This document shows, piece after piece, positions 9,611 to 22,229 of a stretch of DNA of 64,000 nt. Positions within the stretch are counted from its first letter, which is position 1. The number at the start of each line of letters is the position of its first letter. The position numbers were made by a program, and so were the translations under genes. Origin of the DNA: Nitrincola lacisaponensis (lineage in GTDB: Bacteria; Pseudomonadota; Gammaproteobacteria; Pseudomonadales; Balneatricaceae); contig NZ_JMSZ01000015.1 of NCBI RefSeq assembly GCF_000691225.1, forward strand, positions 62,001-126,000, written 5' to 3'. Below the pieces are notes generated by a model. That model was given only the letters and a program-made list of their open reading frames with translations, was not told the DNA's origin and searched no databases.

Positions 9611-11096
9611 ATTCAAGACTCAGAACGCGACAGAGACCCAACTGCTGGATGAGGGAGATATCCTCGAGCGTGTTATTTCTGCCACCAAGCAAACCAGTGC
9701 AGATGATACCCGTGACTTGATCCGCAATCTGGTTGAAGAGGTGCAGGAAGGCACTGTGGTCTGGGACCGCAATATTGCCAAAACTATTAACCGTGCGATT
9801 GCACAGATCGATAGTAAAATTTCTTCGCAGCTGGCTGAGATAATGCACGCCGATGATTTCAAAAAGCTGGAAGGCTCCTGGCGAGGTTTGTCTTATCTGG
9901 TACATAACTCGGAAACCAATGCGAACCTGAAAATCCGGGTTCTGAACCTGACCAAGCGAGAGCTGTATAAAGACCTGGATCGGGCTGTTGAGTTTGACCA
10001 GAGTGAAACCTTCAAAAAAATCTACGAGAGCGAGTTCGGCACACCCGGTGGTGAGCCGTATGGTGCAGTGATTGGTGATTTCGAGTTTACCAATCATCCT
10101 GAAGACATTGAACTGCTGTCCAAGATGTCCAATGTGGCGGCTTCCGCCTTTTGTCCGTTTATTTCTGCGGCAGATCACAGCCTGTTTGGGTTGGAAAGCT
10201 GGAATGAGCTATCACGTCCCCGCGATCTGGAGAAGGTGTTTGATTCCAAGGAATATATCAAGTGGCGCAGCTTCCGTGATTCAGAGGATTCCCGTTTTGT
10301 CAGTCTGACATTACCACGTACGCTGGCGCGACTGCCTTATGGCTCGGACACCTTGTCTGTTGAAGCTTTCAACTATGAAGAGGCTCTGAAAACACCGGAT
10401 GGTAAAGCACTTCCCCTGCCGCATGAAGATTACTGCTGGATGAATGCAGCGTATGTGATGGGCACACGTCTGACGCACTCTTTTTCAACAACAGGCTGGT
10501 GTACCTCGATTCGAGGTGCAGAAGGTGGCGGCAAGGTCGAAAATCTGCCAGCACATATTTTCACCAGCGATGATGGTGATCTGGATCTCAAGTGTCCTAC
10601 TGAAATCGGTATTACTGATCGACGTGAGGCTGAGCTGTCAAAACTGGGCTTCTTGCCCCTGTGTCACTATAAAAATACCGATTATGCGGTGTTTTTCGGT
10701 GGTCAATCGACACAGAAACCGAAGAAGTATGATCGTCCAGAAGCCACCGCGAATGCCGCCATTTCGGCGCGTTTGCCTTACCTGATGGCAACGTCACGCT
10801 TTACCCATTACTTGAAAGTCATGGCGCGGGACAAGATTGGCAGCTTTATGGAAGCTGATGATGTTGAAGCCTGGTTAAACCGTTGGCTGATGAATTATGT
10901 CAACGATAACCCGAATTCAGGTCCTGAAATGAAGGCACGTTATCCACTGAAAGAAGCCAAAGTTATGGTGACGGAAGTTCCTGGTCAGCCAGGTTCCTAT
11001 AACGTAGTGGCCTGGATGCGTCCCTGGTTGCAGTTGGAAGAGTTGACCGTTTCCATGCGGATGGTCGCGAAAATACCCCAACTGGGCAAGGACTAA
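9603..11096 (+). CDS. tssC: TssC (VipB) large sheath protein
   Basis: This is the major sheath subunit, whose N-terminal helix is the ClpV target after contraction. Conserved blocks: [66 protein letters not shown]-like region at nt 10150, [16 protein letters not shown] and the C-terminal [19 protein letters not shown]. The ATG at 9603 overlaps the tssB stop with AGAAGG upstream and is preferred; an in-frame ATG at 9582 would add seven residues. 497 residues, normal. This copy carries the long N-terminal helical region, so it is probably the principal sheath protein. Confidence 0.97.
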   Translation: MNEFKTQNATETQLLDEGDILERVISATKQTSADDTRDLIRNLVEEVQEGTVVWDRNIAKTINRAIAQIDSKISSQLAEIMHADDFKKLEGSWRGLSYLVHNSETNANLKIRVLNLTKRELYKDLDRAVEFDQSETFKKIYESEFGTPGGEPYGAVIGDFEFTNHPEDIELLSKMSNVAASAFCPFISAADHSLFGLESWNELSRPRDLEKVFDSKEYIKWRSFRDSEDSRFVSLTLPRTLARLPYGSDTLSVEAFNYEEALKTPDGKALPLPHEDYCWMNAAYVMGTRLTHSFSTTGWCTSIRGAEGGGKVENLPAHIFTSDDGDLDLKCPTEIGITDRREAELSKLGFLPLCHYKNTDYAVFFGGQSTQKPKKYDRPEATANAAISARLPYLMATSRFTHYLKVMARDKIGSFMEADDVEAWLNRWLMNYVNDNPNSGPEMKARYPLKEAKVMVTEVPGQPGSYNVVAWMRPWLQLEELTVSMRMVAKIPQLGKD

Positions 11097-11099
11097 TCG

Positions 11100-12455
11100 T
11101 TGGTGATGTTTGGTATGGATACCACCCAATCCACTGAGCGACTTGACGCCATGGCCCAACGCCTGGCGGTAAGTCGCTGGATTGCCGAGATTGATGAACA
11201 GATTTGTGAGCTCTTGCACGAGATTACCGTGCATCCCGAGTTTCAGTCGCTGAAATCAGCCTGGTACGGTGTTCGTTATCTGGTTGAGGGTACATCTGAT
11301 ACCGCCGTGATAGTACGCTTGCTCGATATAGCCTACACCGAACTGATCAAGGACTTCGAATACTCAATAGAATTTGATCAAAGCAGTCTGTTTCATAAGA
11401 TCTATAGTCAGGAGTTTGGCTCGGCGGGTGGCACACCCTATGGTGCTATTTTGTGCGACCACTCGGTGAGTTTTAATACACCGGCGGCGATGAATGCTTA
11501 TATCAACTACCTGCAGCATTTGGCTCAGATAGGTGCGGCAGCATTCTGTCCCTTCATACTGGGTGCGCCACCTGCGCTAATGGATCTGGAGACCTACGAT
11601 CAGCTGTCGGGTCGTATCAATCTGGACACGACCTATCGTCAGCTCAAGTTTATGAAGTGGAACCGCTTTCGCTCCCATCCGGACGCGCGATTTATTGGCT
11701 TGCTCTTGCCACGTGTATTGATTGATACACCGGTGTATTTGCGTTCTGACAGTGGCTTCATGGTCAGTGAATCTCTGGCAACCCGGAGTTCGGAGCATTT
11801 CACCTGGATGAGTCCTGTGTATGTGTTTGGGCGTACCCTGGCGCATTGTTATGAAACCACCGGTTGGTTGGCAGAGATCTGTGGTGTTAAAGGACATGGG
11901 GTAACGGTGGATGAAAACCATCGGGGGTTCGTGAATCTGGTGGATGATTATCCTTGTCCACAGGCGGAAAAGCTGGTGCATGATGAGCTGTCCCAGGCAT
12001 TGGCGGATTATGGGTTTATGAGTCTGACCAGTACCACGAATAGCGCCAAAACCGTGGTTTATACTGCTCCCAGTTTACATAGCCCTGCACATTATGATGA
12101 TGTGGCGGCGCAGCATAATGCACGTTATGCCGCGCAGCTTCAGTATGTCTTATGTGTCTCGCGTTTTTCGCATTACCTGAAAATACTCATGCGCAATAAG
12201 GTCGGTAGCTTTACCACCGTGGATGAGTGTCAGGCATATTTAAAAAACTGGCTGTTGCAATATGTCATGTCAACCAGCGATGCTTCCGAGCACTTGCTGG
12301 CTAAATATCCTTTGCGTGAGGCTCAAGTCAGTGTATTTGAGTTACCTGGCCAAGCGGGGGTATTCAAGTGTGTGGTCAGATTGACGCCTCACTATCAATT
12401 GGAGTGTGTTGAGACTGAACTGTTGTTCTCAACCGATGTTGTGCAGAGTCGCTGA
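11100..12455 (+). CDS. impD: Second TssC-family protein (ImpD/TssC2)
   Basis: A clear paralogue of the preceding TssC: FQSLKSAWYGVRYLVEGTSD, FDQSSLFHKIYSQEFGSAGG, TPYGAILCDHSV, FRSHPDARFIGLLLPRVL, and a C-terminal ELPGQAGVFKCVVRLTPHYQ. It is shorter (about 450 residues) because the N-terminal helical extension is reduced. Rhizobium imp and Agrobacterium T6SS loci have the same tssC-tssC2-tagJ order (impC-impD-impE). The start is TTG at 11100 or GTG at 11103, each well spaced from AAGGA at 11088-11092; ATG 11106 is also possible. The role could be in a distal sheath cap or an alternative sheath; the sequence does not decide. Confidence 0.9.
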   Translation: MVMFGMDTTQSTERLDAMAQRLAVSRWIAEIDEQICELLHEITVHPEFQSLKSAWYGVRYLVEGTSDTAVIVRLLDIAYTELIKDFEYSIEFDQSSLFHKIYSQEFGSAGGTPYGAILCDHSVSFNTPAAMNAYINYLQHLAQIGAAAFCPFILGAPPALMDLETYDQLSGRINLDTTYRQLKFMKWNRFRSHPDARFIGLLLPRVLIDTPVYLRSDSGFMVSESLATRSSEHFTWMSPVYVFGRTLAHCYETTGWLAEICGVKGHGVTVDENHRGFVNLVDDYPCPQAEKLVHDELSQALADYGFMSLTSTTNSAKTVVYTAPSLHSPAHYDDVAAQHNARYAAQLQYVLCVSRFSHYLKILMRNKVGSFTTVDECQAYLKNWLLQYVMSTSDASEHLLAKYPLREAQVSVFELPGQAGVFKCVVRLTPHYQLECVETELLFSTDVVQSR

Positions 12456-12463
12456 AGGAGCGT

Positions 12464-13267
12464 GTGATGAAAGGAATGGGAAGCGTGTTGGCACTGTTTA
12501 ATCAGGGATCATTGGAGCGTGCTTTGTCGGAAGCCCAGTTGGCGCTGAAGAACAAGGCTGACGATCAGGAGCTGCGTTTTTTACTGGTACAGCTTTATCT
12601 GCTGAATAATCAGTACGAAAAAGCATTGACGCATCTTAATCTGCTGGACATGGCTGTCGCTGCCGACATGCAGAAAGCCTTTGCTCTGCACTGCTATCGT
12701 CAGATAGCGATGGCGCTGTCTTCCAGGAAACTCTTCTTTAACCAGCGCAAACTGGTCGAGGTGGATGTTTCTGATGTTTCAGAAGCGGCTCTGCAGCGGT
12801 TGCTGCATCGCCTGACAGAAACCTCAGACGTTCCGGATGACGAGGAAGTGGACGTGCTCTCGACTCCTGCGCGCGTTACGCTGATTGATGGACGGGTATT
12901 GCAGGGGGAGTGGCTTGATCCTGATGATCTGTTGCGTGGTTTTTTTGAATGCATATCGCCCCAGGGGCGTTATCGTTTAATCCCGATGAACCTGCTGGAA
13001 AAACTGCTATTCGAATCGCCGGATAAGCCACTGGACTGTCTGTTACAACGTGTATCCGTCACCTGGAGAACAACCGGTGAAACGGAAACTCTGTTGCACC
13101 TGAATCATTATCCGTTTGTGTTTGAAGGCGTTGTGAACCTGAATGCGACGGATTGGGATGATCAAACGCTTGCATCTGGCATCGTGGGTATCGGGCAGAA
13201 AGTCTTTTGCCTGGATGATGAGATCATTCCTGTCAGCCAGATCATGTCTGTTGAGTTTGTGTGCTAA
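12464..13267 (+). CDS. tagJ: TagJ (ImpE/SciE) T6SS accessory protein
   Basis: 267 residues. The N-terminal half is a TPR-like helical repeat (ERALSEAQLALKNKADDQEL, then RFLLVQLYLLNNQYEKALTHL). The C-terminal half begins near residue 140 with ARVTLIDGRVLQGEWLDPDD and continues as a strand-rich ImpE domain. In Pseudomonas the homologue HsiE1 binds the N-terminal helix of TssB and may help ClpV engage the sheath. It sits between the sheath genes and tssE, the usual place, with 8 bases after impD and a 3-base overlap at most with the tssE reading frame. Confidence 0.88.
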   Translation: MMKGMGSVLALFNQGSLERALSEAQLALKNKADDQELRFLLVQLYLLNNQYEKALTHLNLLDMAVAADMQKAFALHCYRQIAMALSSRKLFFNQRKLVEVDVSDVSEAALQRLLHRLTETSDVPDDEEVDVLSTPARVTLIDGRVLQGEWLDPDDLLRGFFECISPQGRYRLIPMNLLEKLLFESPDKPLDCLLQRVSVTWRTTGETETLLHLNHYPFVFEGVVNLNATDWDDQTLASGIVGIGQKVFCLDDEIIPVSQIMSVEFVC

Positions 13268-13269
13268 GT

Positions 13270-13716
13270 ATGTCGGCGACCTTTTTAAACCGTTTTTTGG
13301 ATGATCAGCCGGATGTTTCTGAAGATCAACCTGTCTCGCCGCGTATACAGACACGTCTTTATATGGAGTCGGTGCTGGCGGATCTGGAGAAGGTGCTGAA
13401 CTCAAAAATGAACGTTGATTTTTATCAACAGGTTGCGTTCGATACGCTGTTGAGTTTTGGCGTAGTGGACTTTTCCTCGGTGAATGTGGCATCGAAGGAG
13501 AGTGTGGAGCAGTTGCGCTTGATCTTGCTGAAAACCCTGCGTGCCAATGAGCCTCGTTTCAGTGATGTCAAAGTATCGATTAAAGAGACGACACAAACTC
13601 GTGCACAAATAGCGTTTCAGGTCGATGCTGTGCTGAGTCTGCACGAGAGTGCCGAATTGGTGATGTTCAATGCGGCCTTTGTGCCGACTGTCAGACGTTT
13701 TCGGATCAGCGAGTGA
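13270..13716 (+). CDS. tssE: TssE (gp25-like) T6SS baseplate protein
   Basis: TssE is the phage gp25-like wedge component of the baseplate. The protein opens with SATFLNRFLDDQPD and contains LEKVLNSKMNVDF, SFGVVDFSSVN and the C-terminal HESAELVMFNAAF, in the expected order for this family. About 148 residues, normal. ATG 13270 follows the tagJ stop by 2 bases; an in-frame GTG at 13261 overlaps tagJ and is the alternative. The end overlaps the upstream-most possible start of tssF. Confidence 0.9.
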   Translation: MSATFLNRFLDDQPDVSEDQPVSPRIQTRLYMESVLADLEKVLNSKMNVDFYQQVAFDTLLSFGVVDFSSVNVASKESVEQLRLILLKTLRANEPRFSDVKVSIKETTQTRAQIAFQVDAVLSLHESAELVMFNAAFVPTVRRFRISE

Positions 13717-13718
13717 CT

Positions 13719-15542
13719 ATGAAAGCAGCATTGATTGATCTTTATCAGAAAGAGCTTAATTATCTGGAGCGAGTGGGTGCAGATCTGGCTCAGAAGTATC
13801 CAAAAATAGCTCACCGTTTGCAGTTGAATGAGCCGGGTAGTCGTGATCCACATGTAGAACGTCTGATACAGGCTACAGCGCTATTAAATGCACGTATACG
13901 GGCCAAACTTGAAGATGATTACCCTGAACTCAGTCAGGCAATATTTGATTTGATTTACCCGCATTATTTGAAGCCGCTTCCAAGTCATAGTGTGGTGAGC
14001 TTTCAGCCATCGTCGGACTTGTCTTCAGTCGTGCAAATCCCCCGGGGCAGTCTGTTGGAGTCTTCTACCTCTACGGAACGCCATTGTCGCTTTACAACAC
14101 TCTATGATGTCAATGTCATCCCGCTTTCTGTGCAGCAGGCGGTGTTACAGTCAGCTCCGTTTGATGCGCCTCAAATTGCGACAGTGAATCAGATGGCAGC
14201 CGTGCTTCAGCTTGGATTTGATTGCTCAGGTCTGGATGCTCAGGCAATGTCAGGTGAGGCCTTGCAGCGCGTTCGAATTTATCTGAATGCACCGAAATAT
14301 ATAGCCTACCAGCTTTATGAGTTGCTGTTCAGTCAAGTCAGTACACTGGCGCTTGCCCGCAGTGCGCTGGATACCCAGCCGATCTGCTTAAGCCCTGATG
14401 TCATTAAAGCAGTGGGATTTGCTCCTGAAGAGGCTGCCTGGCATTATTCTGAACAGTCCTTTCCCGGCTATCGTCTTTTATCCGAGTTTTTTGTCTTTCC
14501 GGAAAAGTTTCTGTTCGTCGAACTCGATCTTTCAGCATTGCAGCAGTTGATGCCTGAGGGCGACCATTTCAGTGTGTTTTTCTACCTTGATAAAGCCTAT
14601 GACGATATTGCCCCGCATATTATGCCAGAGCACTTTCAGTTGAACGCGACACCGATTGTGAATCTGTATTCGCAGATGGCTGAGCCCATTCGAATCAGCC
14701 ACACCCGATCAGTCTATCCTGTTGTTGCAGATGCGCGTAACCGTCAGGATGTTAAAGTGTATTCAATCGAGTCAGCCATGCTGTCAGATGGCAGTGATCG
14801 TACGACAGCACTGAGCCGTTTCTTCGACTTCGAAGGCTATGCAGACTACTCCGGACGGCCTTTCTGGCACTTCAGTCATGACCTGAATGAAACCGAGGCA
14901 TCGGGACCTGAGGCCGGTATATCCTTGCATAACCTGCCGCAAGAGGTACTGAGTTCAAATCGTCATTTGTTGTTACTGGAATGCTGTGTAACCAACGGTG
15001 ATCTTCCGCATGAACTCTGGAAACTGGGCAAGCTCGCGCATCTGTCGTTATTTGAAGCAAACCCGGGTGTGGCAGGGGCCAGGGTGTGTCTGCCTGTCAA
15101 GCCTCAGATTGTGGATTACGATCGTGACGGTCAACACTGGAAACTGGTTTCACACCTGAATCTGAACTATCTCAGTCTTGGCAATGTGTCTGATTCCAGC
15201 AGCATACTGAAAGAGATCCTGTCACTTTATGATTTCAAAAACAGCCCGGAGACTCGCAAAATAATCGAGTCGCTGGAGGTGACTGCAATTACGCCCGAAG
15301 CCAGACGGATTCTGTCGCCCTCAGGAATGGCTTTTTTCTGTCGTGGCAGTCGATTCAGTCTGCGTCTGGACCCGAATAACTTTCCGGGTAGCAGCCCCTT
15401 TCTGTTTTGCACCTTGCTGGAACGTTTTTTATCGATCTATACCAGTATTAATTCGTTTACACAGCTGGATGTTCATCTCAGTCATTCGGAAGAGTTATAT
15501 CATGCCTGGCCACCCAGGACGGGGGAGCAATGTTTGATCTGA
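13719..15542 (+). CDS. tssF: TssF (VasA) T6SS baseplate protein
   Basis: TssF is the large wedge protein of the baseplate, acting with TssG and TssK. The N-terminus LIDLYQKELNYLERVGADLAQ and the block DPHVERLIQATALLNARIRAKLEDDYPEL are family hallmarks, and YPHYLKPLPSHSVVSFQPS follows. The C-terminus has MAFFCRGSRFSLRLDPNNFP and FLSIYTSINSFTQL. ATG 13719 is preferred over GTG 13713 because family proteins start just before this motif. About 607 residues, normal. It overlaps tssG by 13 bases. Confidence 0.95.
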   Translation: MKAALIDLYQKELNYLERVGADLAQKYPKIAHRLQLNEPGSRDPHVERLIQATALLNARIRAKLEDDYPELSQAIFDLIYPHYLKPLPSHSVVSFQPSSDLSSVVQIPRGSLLESSTSTERHCRFTTLYDVNVIPLSVQQAVLQSAPFDAPQIATVNQMAAVLQLGFDCSGLDAQAMSGEALQRVRIYLNAPKYIAYQLYELLFSQVSTLALARSALDTQPICLSPDVIKAVGFAPEEAAWHYSEQSFPGYRLLSEFFVFPEKFLFVELDLSALQQLMPEGDHFSVFFYLDKAYDDIAPHIMPEHFQLNATPIVNLYSQMAEPIRISHTRSVYPVVADARNRQDVKVYSIESAMLSDGSDRTTALSRFFDFEGYADYSGRPFWHFSHDLNETEASGPEAGISLHNLPQEVLSSNRHLLLLECCVTNGDLPHELWKLGKLAHLSLFEANPGVAGARVCLPVKPQIVDYDRDGQHWKLVSHLNLNYLSLGNVSDSSSILKEILSLYDFKNSPETRKIIESLEVTAITPEARRILSPSGMAFFCRGSRFSLRLDPNNFPGSSPFLFCTLLERFLSIYTSINSFTQLDVHLSHSEELYHAWPPRTGEQCLI

Positions 15543-16573
15543 GCGTCTACTTGCGCTATCGCCCGGTTGAGTATGATTTCTACCAGCTGATACGTTTGGC
15601 AGAGTGCCTCTATGTGGCTACCCAGCAGCATGCTGCGGGATTATTACCTTCTGATCATCCTCTGGATACTGAGTTTATCCGTTTTACCCAGCAAGCAGAT
15701 CTGAACTTCAGCACGCAGAGTGTTCTGGCTGTTAACAGTGATCCGGATATGCCCAATAAAAATATCCTCAGTGTAGCTATGTTCGGACTGTTTGGTAGCC
15801 AGGGAGTGTTGCCTCCTTTTTATACCGAGCTGATTCACCAGCGTGCCCGTCAGGGTGATGGAGCCTTCCGTGCTTATCTGGATGCCCTGAACAGTCGTAC
15901 TCTGGCATTCTTGTTCACGGCATGGCATCGCAACCGCTATCCATTTATACATGAGCGGCGGCAGCGCCTCGAGGAAAAATCAGCATTTCGTGGCGAAGAT
16001 CTGTTATCTGGCTTTTCCGGCACGCATCTTGACCTGTTTCAGCAGAAGCCTGTGCTGCAACAGATTGCCAGTTATTTTTGTGGTTACTTTTCCAACCAGC
16101 GTAAGACCTCTGCGGGTTTAAAGGCGATCCTGTCAAAAGTGATGGGTGTTGAAATCAAGATTGGCCAGTTTCACGCACGGCGTTACCAGTTGCCCGAGAG
16201 TGAGTGCAATCGACTTGGAAGCAGAGCATCGCGGTTGGGTGTTGATTTTGTTGCGGGACATGAAGTCATTGATGGCAATATGAGTCTGCGTATTACAACC
16301 CAACCCTTGAGTTATGCGGTATTTGCTTCGTTACAACCAGGCAGGCCGCTGTATCAACTGGTTGCTTCTGTAACTGAACAGTATCTGGGTATCGGGTTTG
16401 ATGTTGAGCTGCAGCCCGTGCTGCGCAGCGATGAAGTTCCGGTCGCCACGCTGGGGCAGGATGATTTTACCAATGCAACTCGTTTAGGTTATAATGGATG
16501 GCTTGATGGCAGGATGCCGGCAATGGATGCAAACGATGTGTGTTTTACCTTGACCGGACAAACAACAGGATAA
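15530..16573 (+). CDS. tssG: TssG (VasB) T6SS baseplate protein
   Basis: 347 residues, normal for TssG. The N-terminal signature is YDFYQLIRLAECL. FGLFGSQGVLPPFYTELIHQRARQGD and FLDALNSR-like AYLDALNSRTLAFLFTAWHRNRYP are the conserved central motifs. A C-terminal ATRLGYNGWL follows. A strong ribosome site GGGGGAG stands just before ATG 15530. TssG and TssF form the wedge of the baseplate. The kinase gene follows after 6 bases. Confidence 0.95.
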   Translation: MFDLSVYLRYRPVEYDFYQLIRLAECLYVATQQHAAGLLPSDHPLDTEFIRFTQQADLNFSTQSVLAVNSDPDMPNKNILSVAMFGLFGSQGVLPPFYTELIHQRARQGDGAFRAYLDALNSRTLAFLFTAWHRNRYPFIHERRQRLEEKSAFRGEDLLSGFSGTHLDLFQQKPVLQQIASYFCGYFSNQRKTSAGLKAILSKVMGVEIKIGQFHARRYQLPESECNRLGSRASRLGVDFVAGHEVIDGNMSLRITTQPLSYAVFASLQPGRPLYQLVASVTEQYLGIGFDVELQPVLRSDEVPVATLGQDDFTNATRLGYNGWLDGRMPAMDANDVCFTLTGQTTG

Positions 16574-16579
16574 GGAAGG

Positions 16580-18252
16580 ATGGAATCCTTAGGACGATAT
16601 CAGCTTAAAAGGATGTTGGGTGAAGGGGCCATGTCACAGGTTTACCTGGCTTACGATCCCAAACTGCAACGAGAGCTCGCAATCAAACTTCTGAAACCGG
16701 AGTTTGCTCAAGATGCGCAGCGCGTAGAACTTTTCCTGAATGAAATTCAGCTCTCAGGCCGTCTTCATCATCCCAATATTGTATCGATATTCGATGTAGG
16801 CCAGGTGGATGAAGTCCACTTCATCCTGATGCAGCATTTTGAATCGCGCAATCTTGAATCCTGGCTGGAAGACAATCCTGATCTGAGTATTGAGCAGGCA
16901 TTGCGAATTGTCGATCAGTTACTTCAGGCTATTGAACATGCCCATGCCAAGGGCATCTATCATCGTGACATCAAGCCCAGCAATATTCTGATCAACGATG
17001 AAGGTCTGGTTCAGTTAACGGATTTTGGTGTGGCCTACCTGAATGATTCAGGCGTCACTGATGATGCATTCGTTATTGGCACCCCTTTTTATATGGCACC
17101 TGAGCAGTTGCAAGGGCATCGCCCGACGGCGCAGAGTGATCTCTATTCGATAGGGGTTCTGCTGTATTATCTGGTGTTTGGCAAGCTGCCTTTTCAGGCC
17201 AGCACCTTGAAGGATCTGGATGATCTTATTCAACGCTCAGAAGTGGATTTGGAGTCGAAGCAGATTCCATCCAGTCTCAAGAAAGTTATCCGCAAACTGT
17301 TACATAAAAATCCGGCCTTTCGGTATCAGTCAGCTACTGAGTTGCTTAAGCAGTTGCATGCTTTGCGTACAGAGTTAAAAGATGACGGGCGTGCGTCACA
17401 TATTCGCATCAGCACGACATGGCGAAATACCGGTCTGGTTGCCCTGTGTTTTGGTATGCTCTGTGCGACCTTGTTGTACCTGACGGTGAATCAGCTCTCA
17501 TCCAGTTTGCGGAACACCCTGGTTTCCTATGGTGATATGTTCGTGGCACAGATGCATGATCATCTGGCAGAGCCGGTTCTGCTAGGCGACAACGCATCCA
17601 TGACAGCGATTATTAACCGTTTTTCTGCTGCCGATGAAATTCTGTACGTTCATATCGTGGATAACGAAGGGCGCATCATGGTGTCTACTGATCCGGTTGA
17701 ACCAGGCAGTTACTATCAGGCACCGCCTGGTTTGGCGCGTTTGCAGCTGGACTCACAATATGATGTTTTTCACTATCCTCTGGATACGTCCGGGTCAGAA
17801 ATCTACCGTTTCTCCAGTCGAATCCAGTATGCCAACTCTACGTTGGGGCGTCTCTACGTTGGTGTAAAATCAGAAAATCTTGATGGCATCGTCAACAAAA
17901 CCTTCCTGTATCTATTGAGCTTTATCCTGATGATTTGTGCTCTGGTTGTGGCGGTAGTGTATCTGATTTACCGCTATTTTTTCAGGCAGATAAAGCTCTT
18001 GAACGATGCGTTGCAGAGTCTGTATGCGGGGAATTTTTATACCCGTCTAAATGTCGAGAGAAAGGATGAGGTCGGTACATTAAAAGCACAGTTCAATGAT
18101 TTGGCAGAGCAGTTGGAACACTTCTTTGATCAGCAGCGTGACGCGTTGCCTGTCGATGACCTGAATGCAGCAAGCTCAATTGCAGAGATGGCCGAAGTGC
18201 CTATTGAAGCGGATAAAACGGTGATATTGAATCGGAATAAAGGGACTGAAGG

Positions 18253-18256
<4 letters not shown>
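16580..18256 (+). CDS. ppkA: PpkA-type membrane Ser/Thr kinase with periplasmic sensor and HAMP-like segment
   Basis: 558 residues. An N-terminal Hanks-type kinase has GEGAMSQVY (about 14-22), catalytic Lys in LAIKLL, YHRDIKPSN, TDFGVAY and APEQLQG. It is followed by a membrane segment (VALCFGMLCATLLYLTV, near residue 285), an extracytoplasmic domain of about 150 residues, a second membrane segment (LSFILMICALVVAVVYLIY) and a HAMP-like helix pair (LYAGNFYTRLNVERKDEVG). In Pseudomonas the T6SS kinase phosphorylates Fha and starts assembly, and PppA reverses it. The periplasmic part here may sense envelope signals. No Fha gene lies in the window. The stop overlaps clpV by 4 bases (ATGA). Confidence 0.92.
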
Positions 18257-20900
<2,644 letters not shown>

Positions 20901-20904
<4 letters not shown>

Positions 20905-21551
20905 GTTGGATCGGGTCCCAATATCTCCAGGCATGCTTGCTGTTTATGATCGCTACGCCGTTGTTTGCCGGGACAGATAACTTTCGCTTTGCACTGCCTG
21001 AAAGCTATCAACCTTTCAGCATGACGGCTCACGCAGTGCACCATGGAAATGCCCTGGTCATGATGCCTGAGCAGGTGAGTGCCCCCTGGCAGGCATCGGG
21101 CTTTCGTAATATTCGTGTACTGGTATTGACCGACTCACCAGAGGCTGCAGGTTTTTCGCTGAATGCTCAGGGTATTCGTGCGTATGCCAGCTCTATTCTG
21201 AACAATCTGTCATCTGATTGTGAGCAGGCAACCGTGAACGTGGGTTCTGCAGTGCAATTACCAGGGGGGCTGGGCATCGATTGGCGCCGTCATTGTCGTT
21301 CTCTGTCCGCCGATGGTATGTACCTGGCCGAGCAGGGGCGCTTGTTCTTCTCGAATACGGGCGTTTACGGTTTAAGCCAGTTTGGTTTCAGTCGTAACAG
21401 TCAAGCCAGCATGGCTGAAGCTGAACGCCATTGGTTTGCAAAATTTGTATTCAATTCAAATTTTTGCAGCAGTGGCATCAATTGTGGTGATGAGGGCTAC
21501 TTCAAACATTGGGTTGAATATCAGCCAGTAGCACTCAGCACTTCTGAATAA
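20901..21551 (+). CDS. Exported protein of unknown function at the end of the T6SS operon
   Basis: I do not recognise this 216-residue protein. It starts with a plausible signal peptide (QACLLFMIATPLFA, cleavage near residue 23), so it is probably periplasmic. It holds several cysteines (DCEQ, RHCRS, FCSSGINCGDEG) that could form disulfides. It overlaps clpV by 4 bases, so it is translated with the ATPase, yet it acts outside the cytoplasm. A role in cell-wall passage or quality control of the apparatus is possible but not shown. Confidence 0.7.
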
Positions 21552-21633
21552 ATCTGTTTTTTTGTTGCGATTGCAACAGAAAGGTGGGTTTTGTATGGGT
21601 ACATGTTGAGGAAGTCGTGTATCTGTGAGTCGT

Positions 21634-21667
21634 GTTATCTGACCGGAGTTAGCTTCTGTCGGATAAC
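21634..21667 (+). promoter_or_regulatory. Inverted repeat in the hcp leader
   Basis: GTTATC at 21634-21639 pairs with GATAAC at 21662-21667, and CCG with CGG inside the arms, with three bases (TGA) bulged. It lies 30 bases before the hcp start codon. It could be a leader hairpin that stabilises or regulates hcp mRNA, or a weak terminator of the long upstream operon. There is no clean U-tract. Confidence 0.35.
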
Positions 21668-21697
21668 ATTTTAAATGCAAACTAAAAGGATGTTTAC

Positions 21698-22177
21698 ATG
21701 GCTATATATCTTAAGATTGATGGCGTTGAAGGTGATGTAACTGAATCAACTCATACTAATTGGGTTGAATGTGACTCCATGGAATGGAGCGTCAGTCGCG
21801 CGCTCTCGACTAAACCTGGACAGGGTAAAGATCGTGAATCCACCTCTCCAAGCATTGGTGAGATTACGCTGACAACTAAGATGGATAAAACCTCTCCTAT
21901 CTTCTTCTCTGAAGCTTGTGTAGGGCAGGGTAAAACAGCGCTGATTCATTTGGTTCAAACCAGTCCAAACGGTATTGAAACCTACATGGAATATACCTTG
22001 ACCAATACTTTGGTCAGTGGATACAAGCTGACTGCGGATGAAAATAATCGTCCACAGGAAACTGTAACACTGAACTTCACCAAGGTAGAAATGAAGTATA
22101 CCCCATGGGATGAGTCACATCGCCCAGAAGGCAGTGTCCCTGCAGGCTACGATATCGCACTGGGCGTTAAGCTCTGA
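21698..22177 (+). CDS. hcp: Hcp (TssD) inner-tube protein
   Basis: Hcp hexamers stack into the tube that is fired from the sheath; they also carry small effectors. 159 residues beginning with AIYLKIDGVEGDVTESTHTNW. The block ISRALSTKPGQG-like SVSRALSTKPGQGKDRE and LTLNFTKVEMKYTPWD-like segment near the end are typical of the Hcp1 family. The ribosome site AAAAGGA is 8 bases upstream. The 146-base gap before it, unlike the tight spacing upstream, suggests its own promoter and higher expression. Confidence 0.97.
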   Translation: MAIYLKIDGVEGDVTESTHTNWVECDSMEWSVSRALSTKPGQGKDRESTSPSIGEITLTTKMDKTSPIFFSEACVGQGKTALIHLVQTSPNGIETYMEYTLTNTLVSGYKLTADENNRPQETVTLNFTKVEMKYTPWDESHRPEGSVPAGYDIALGVKL

Positions 22178-22193
22178 TCGATATGGAATGCCA

Positions 22194-22229
22194 GCCGTAG
22201 TACGTTGCCTAGCGGCAAGGTGCTACGGC
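22194..22229 (+). other. Long hairpin between hcp and vgrG
   Basis: Bases 22194-22203 pair with 22220-22229 (GCCGTAG against CTACGGC and further), and after one G/G mismatch TTGCC (22205-22209) pairs with GGCAA (22214-22218) around a TAGC loop. That makes 15 paired positions in 36 bases. No U-run follows, so it is not a standard intrinsic terminator. A 3' stabilising stem-loop or a partial attenuator that sets a high Hcp to VgrG ratio fits the position. Confidence 0.6.

Noticed and set aside
9555-10178. 207-codon open frame opposite tssB/tssC
   Set aside because: Lies wholly across conserved sheath genes, with no motif and no ribosome site.
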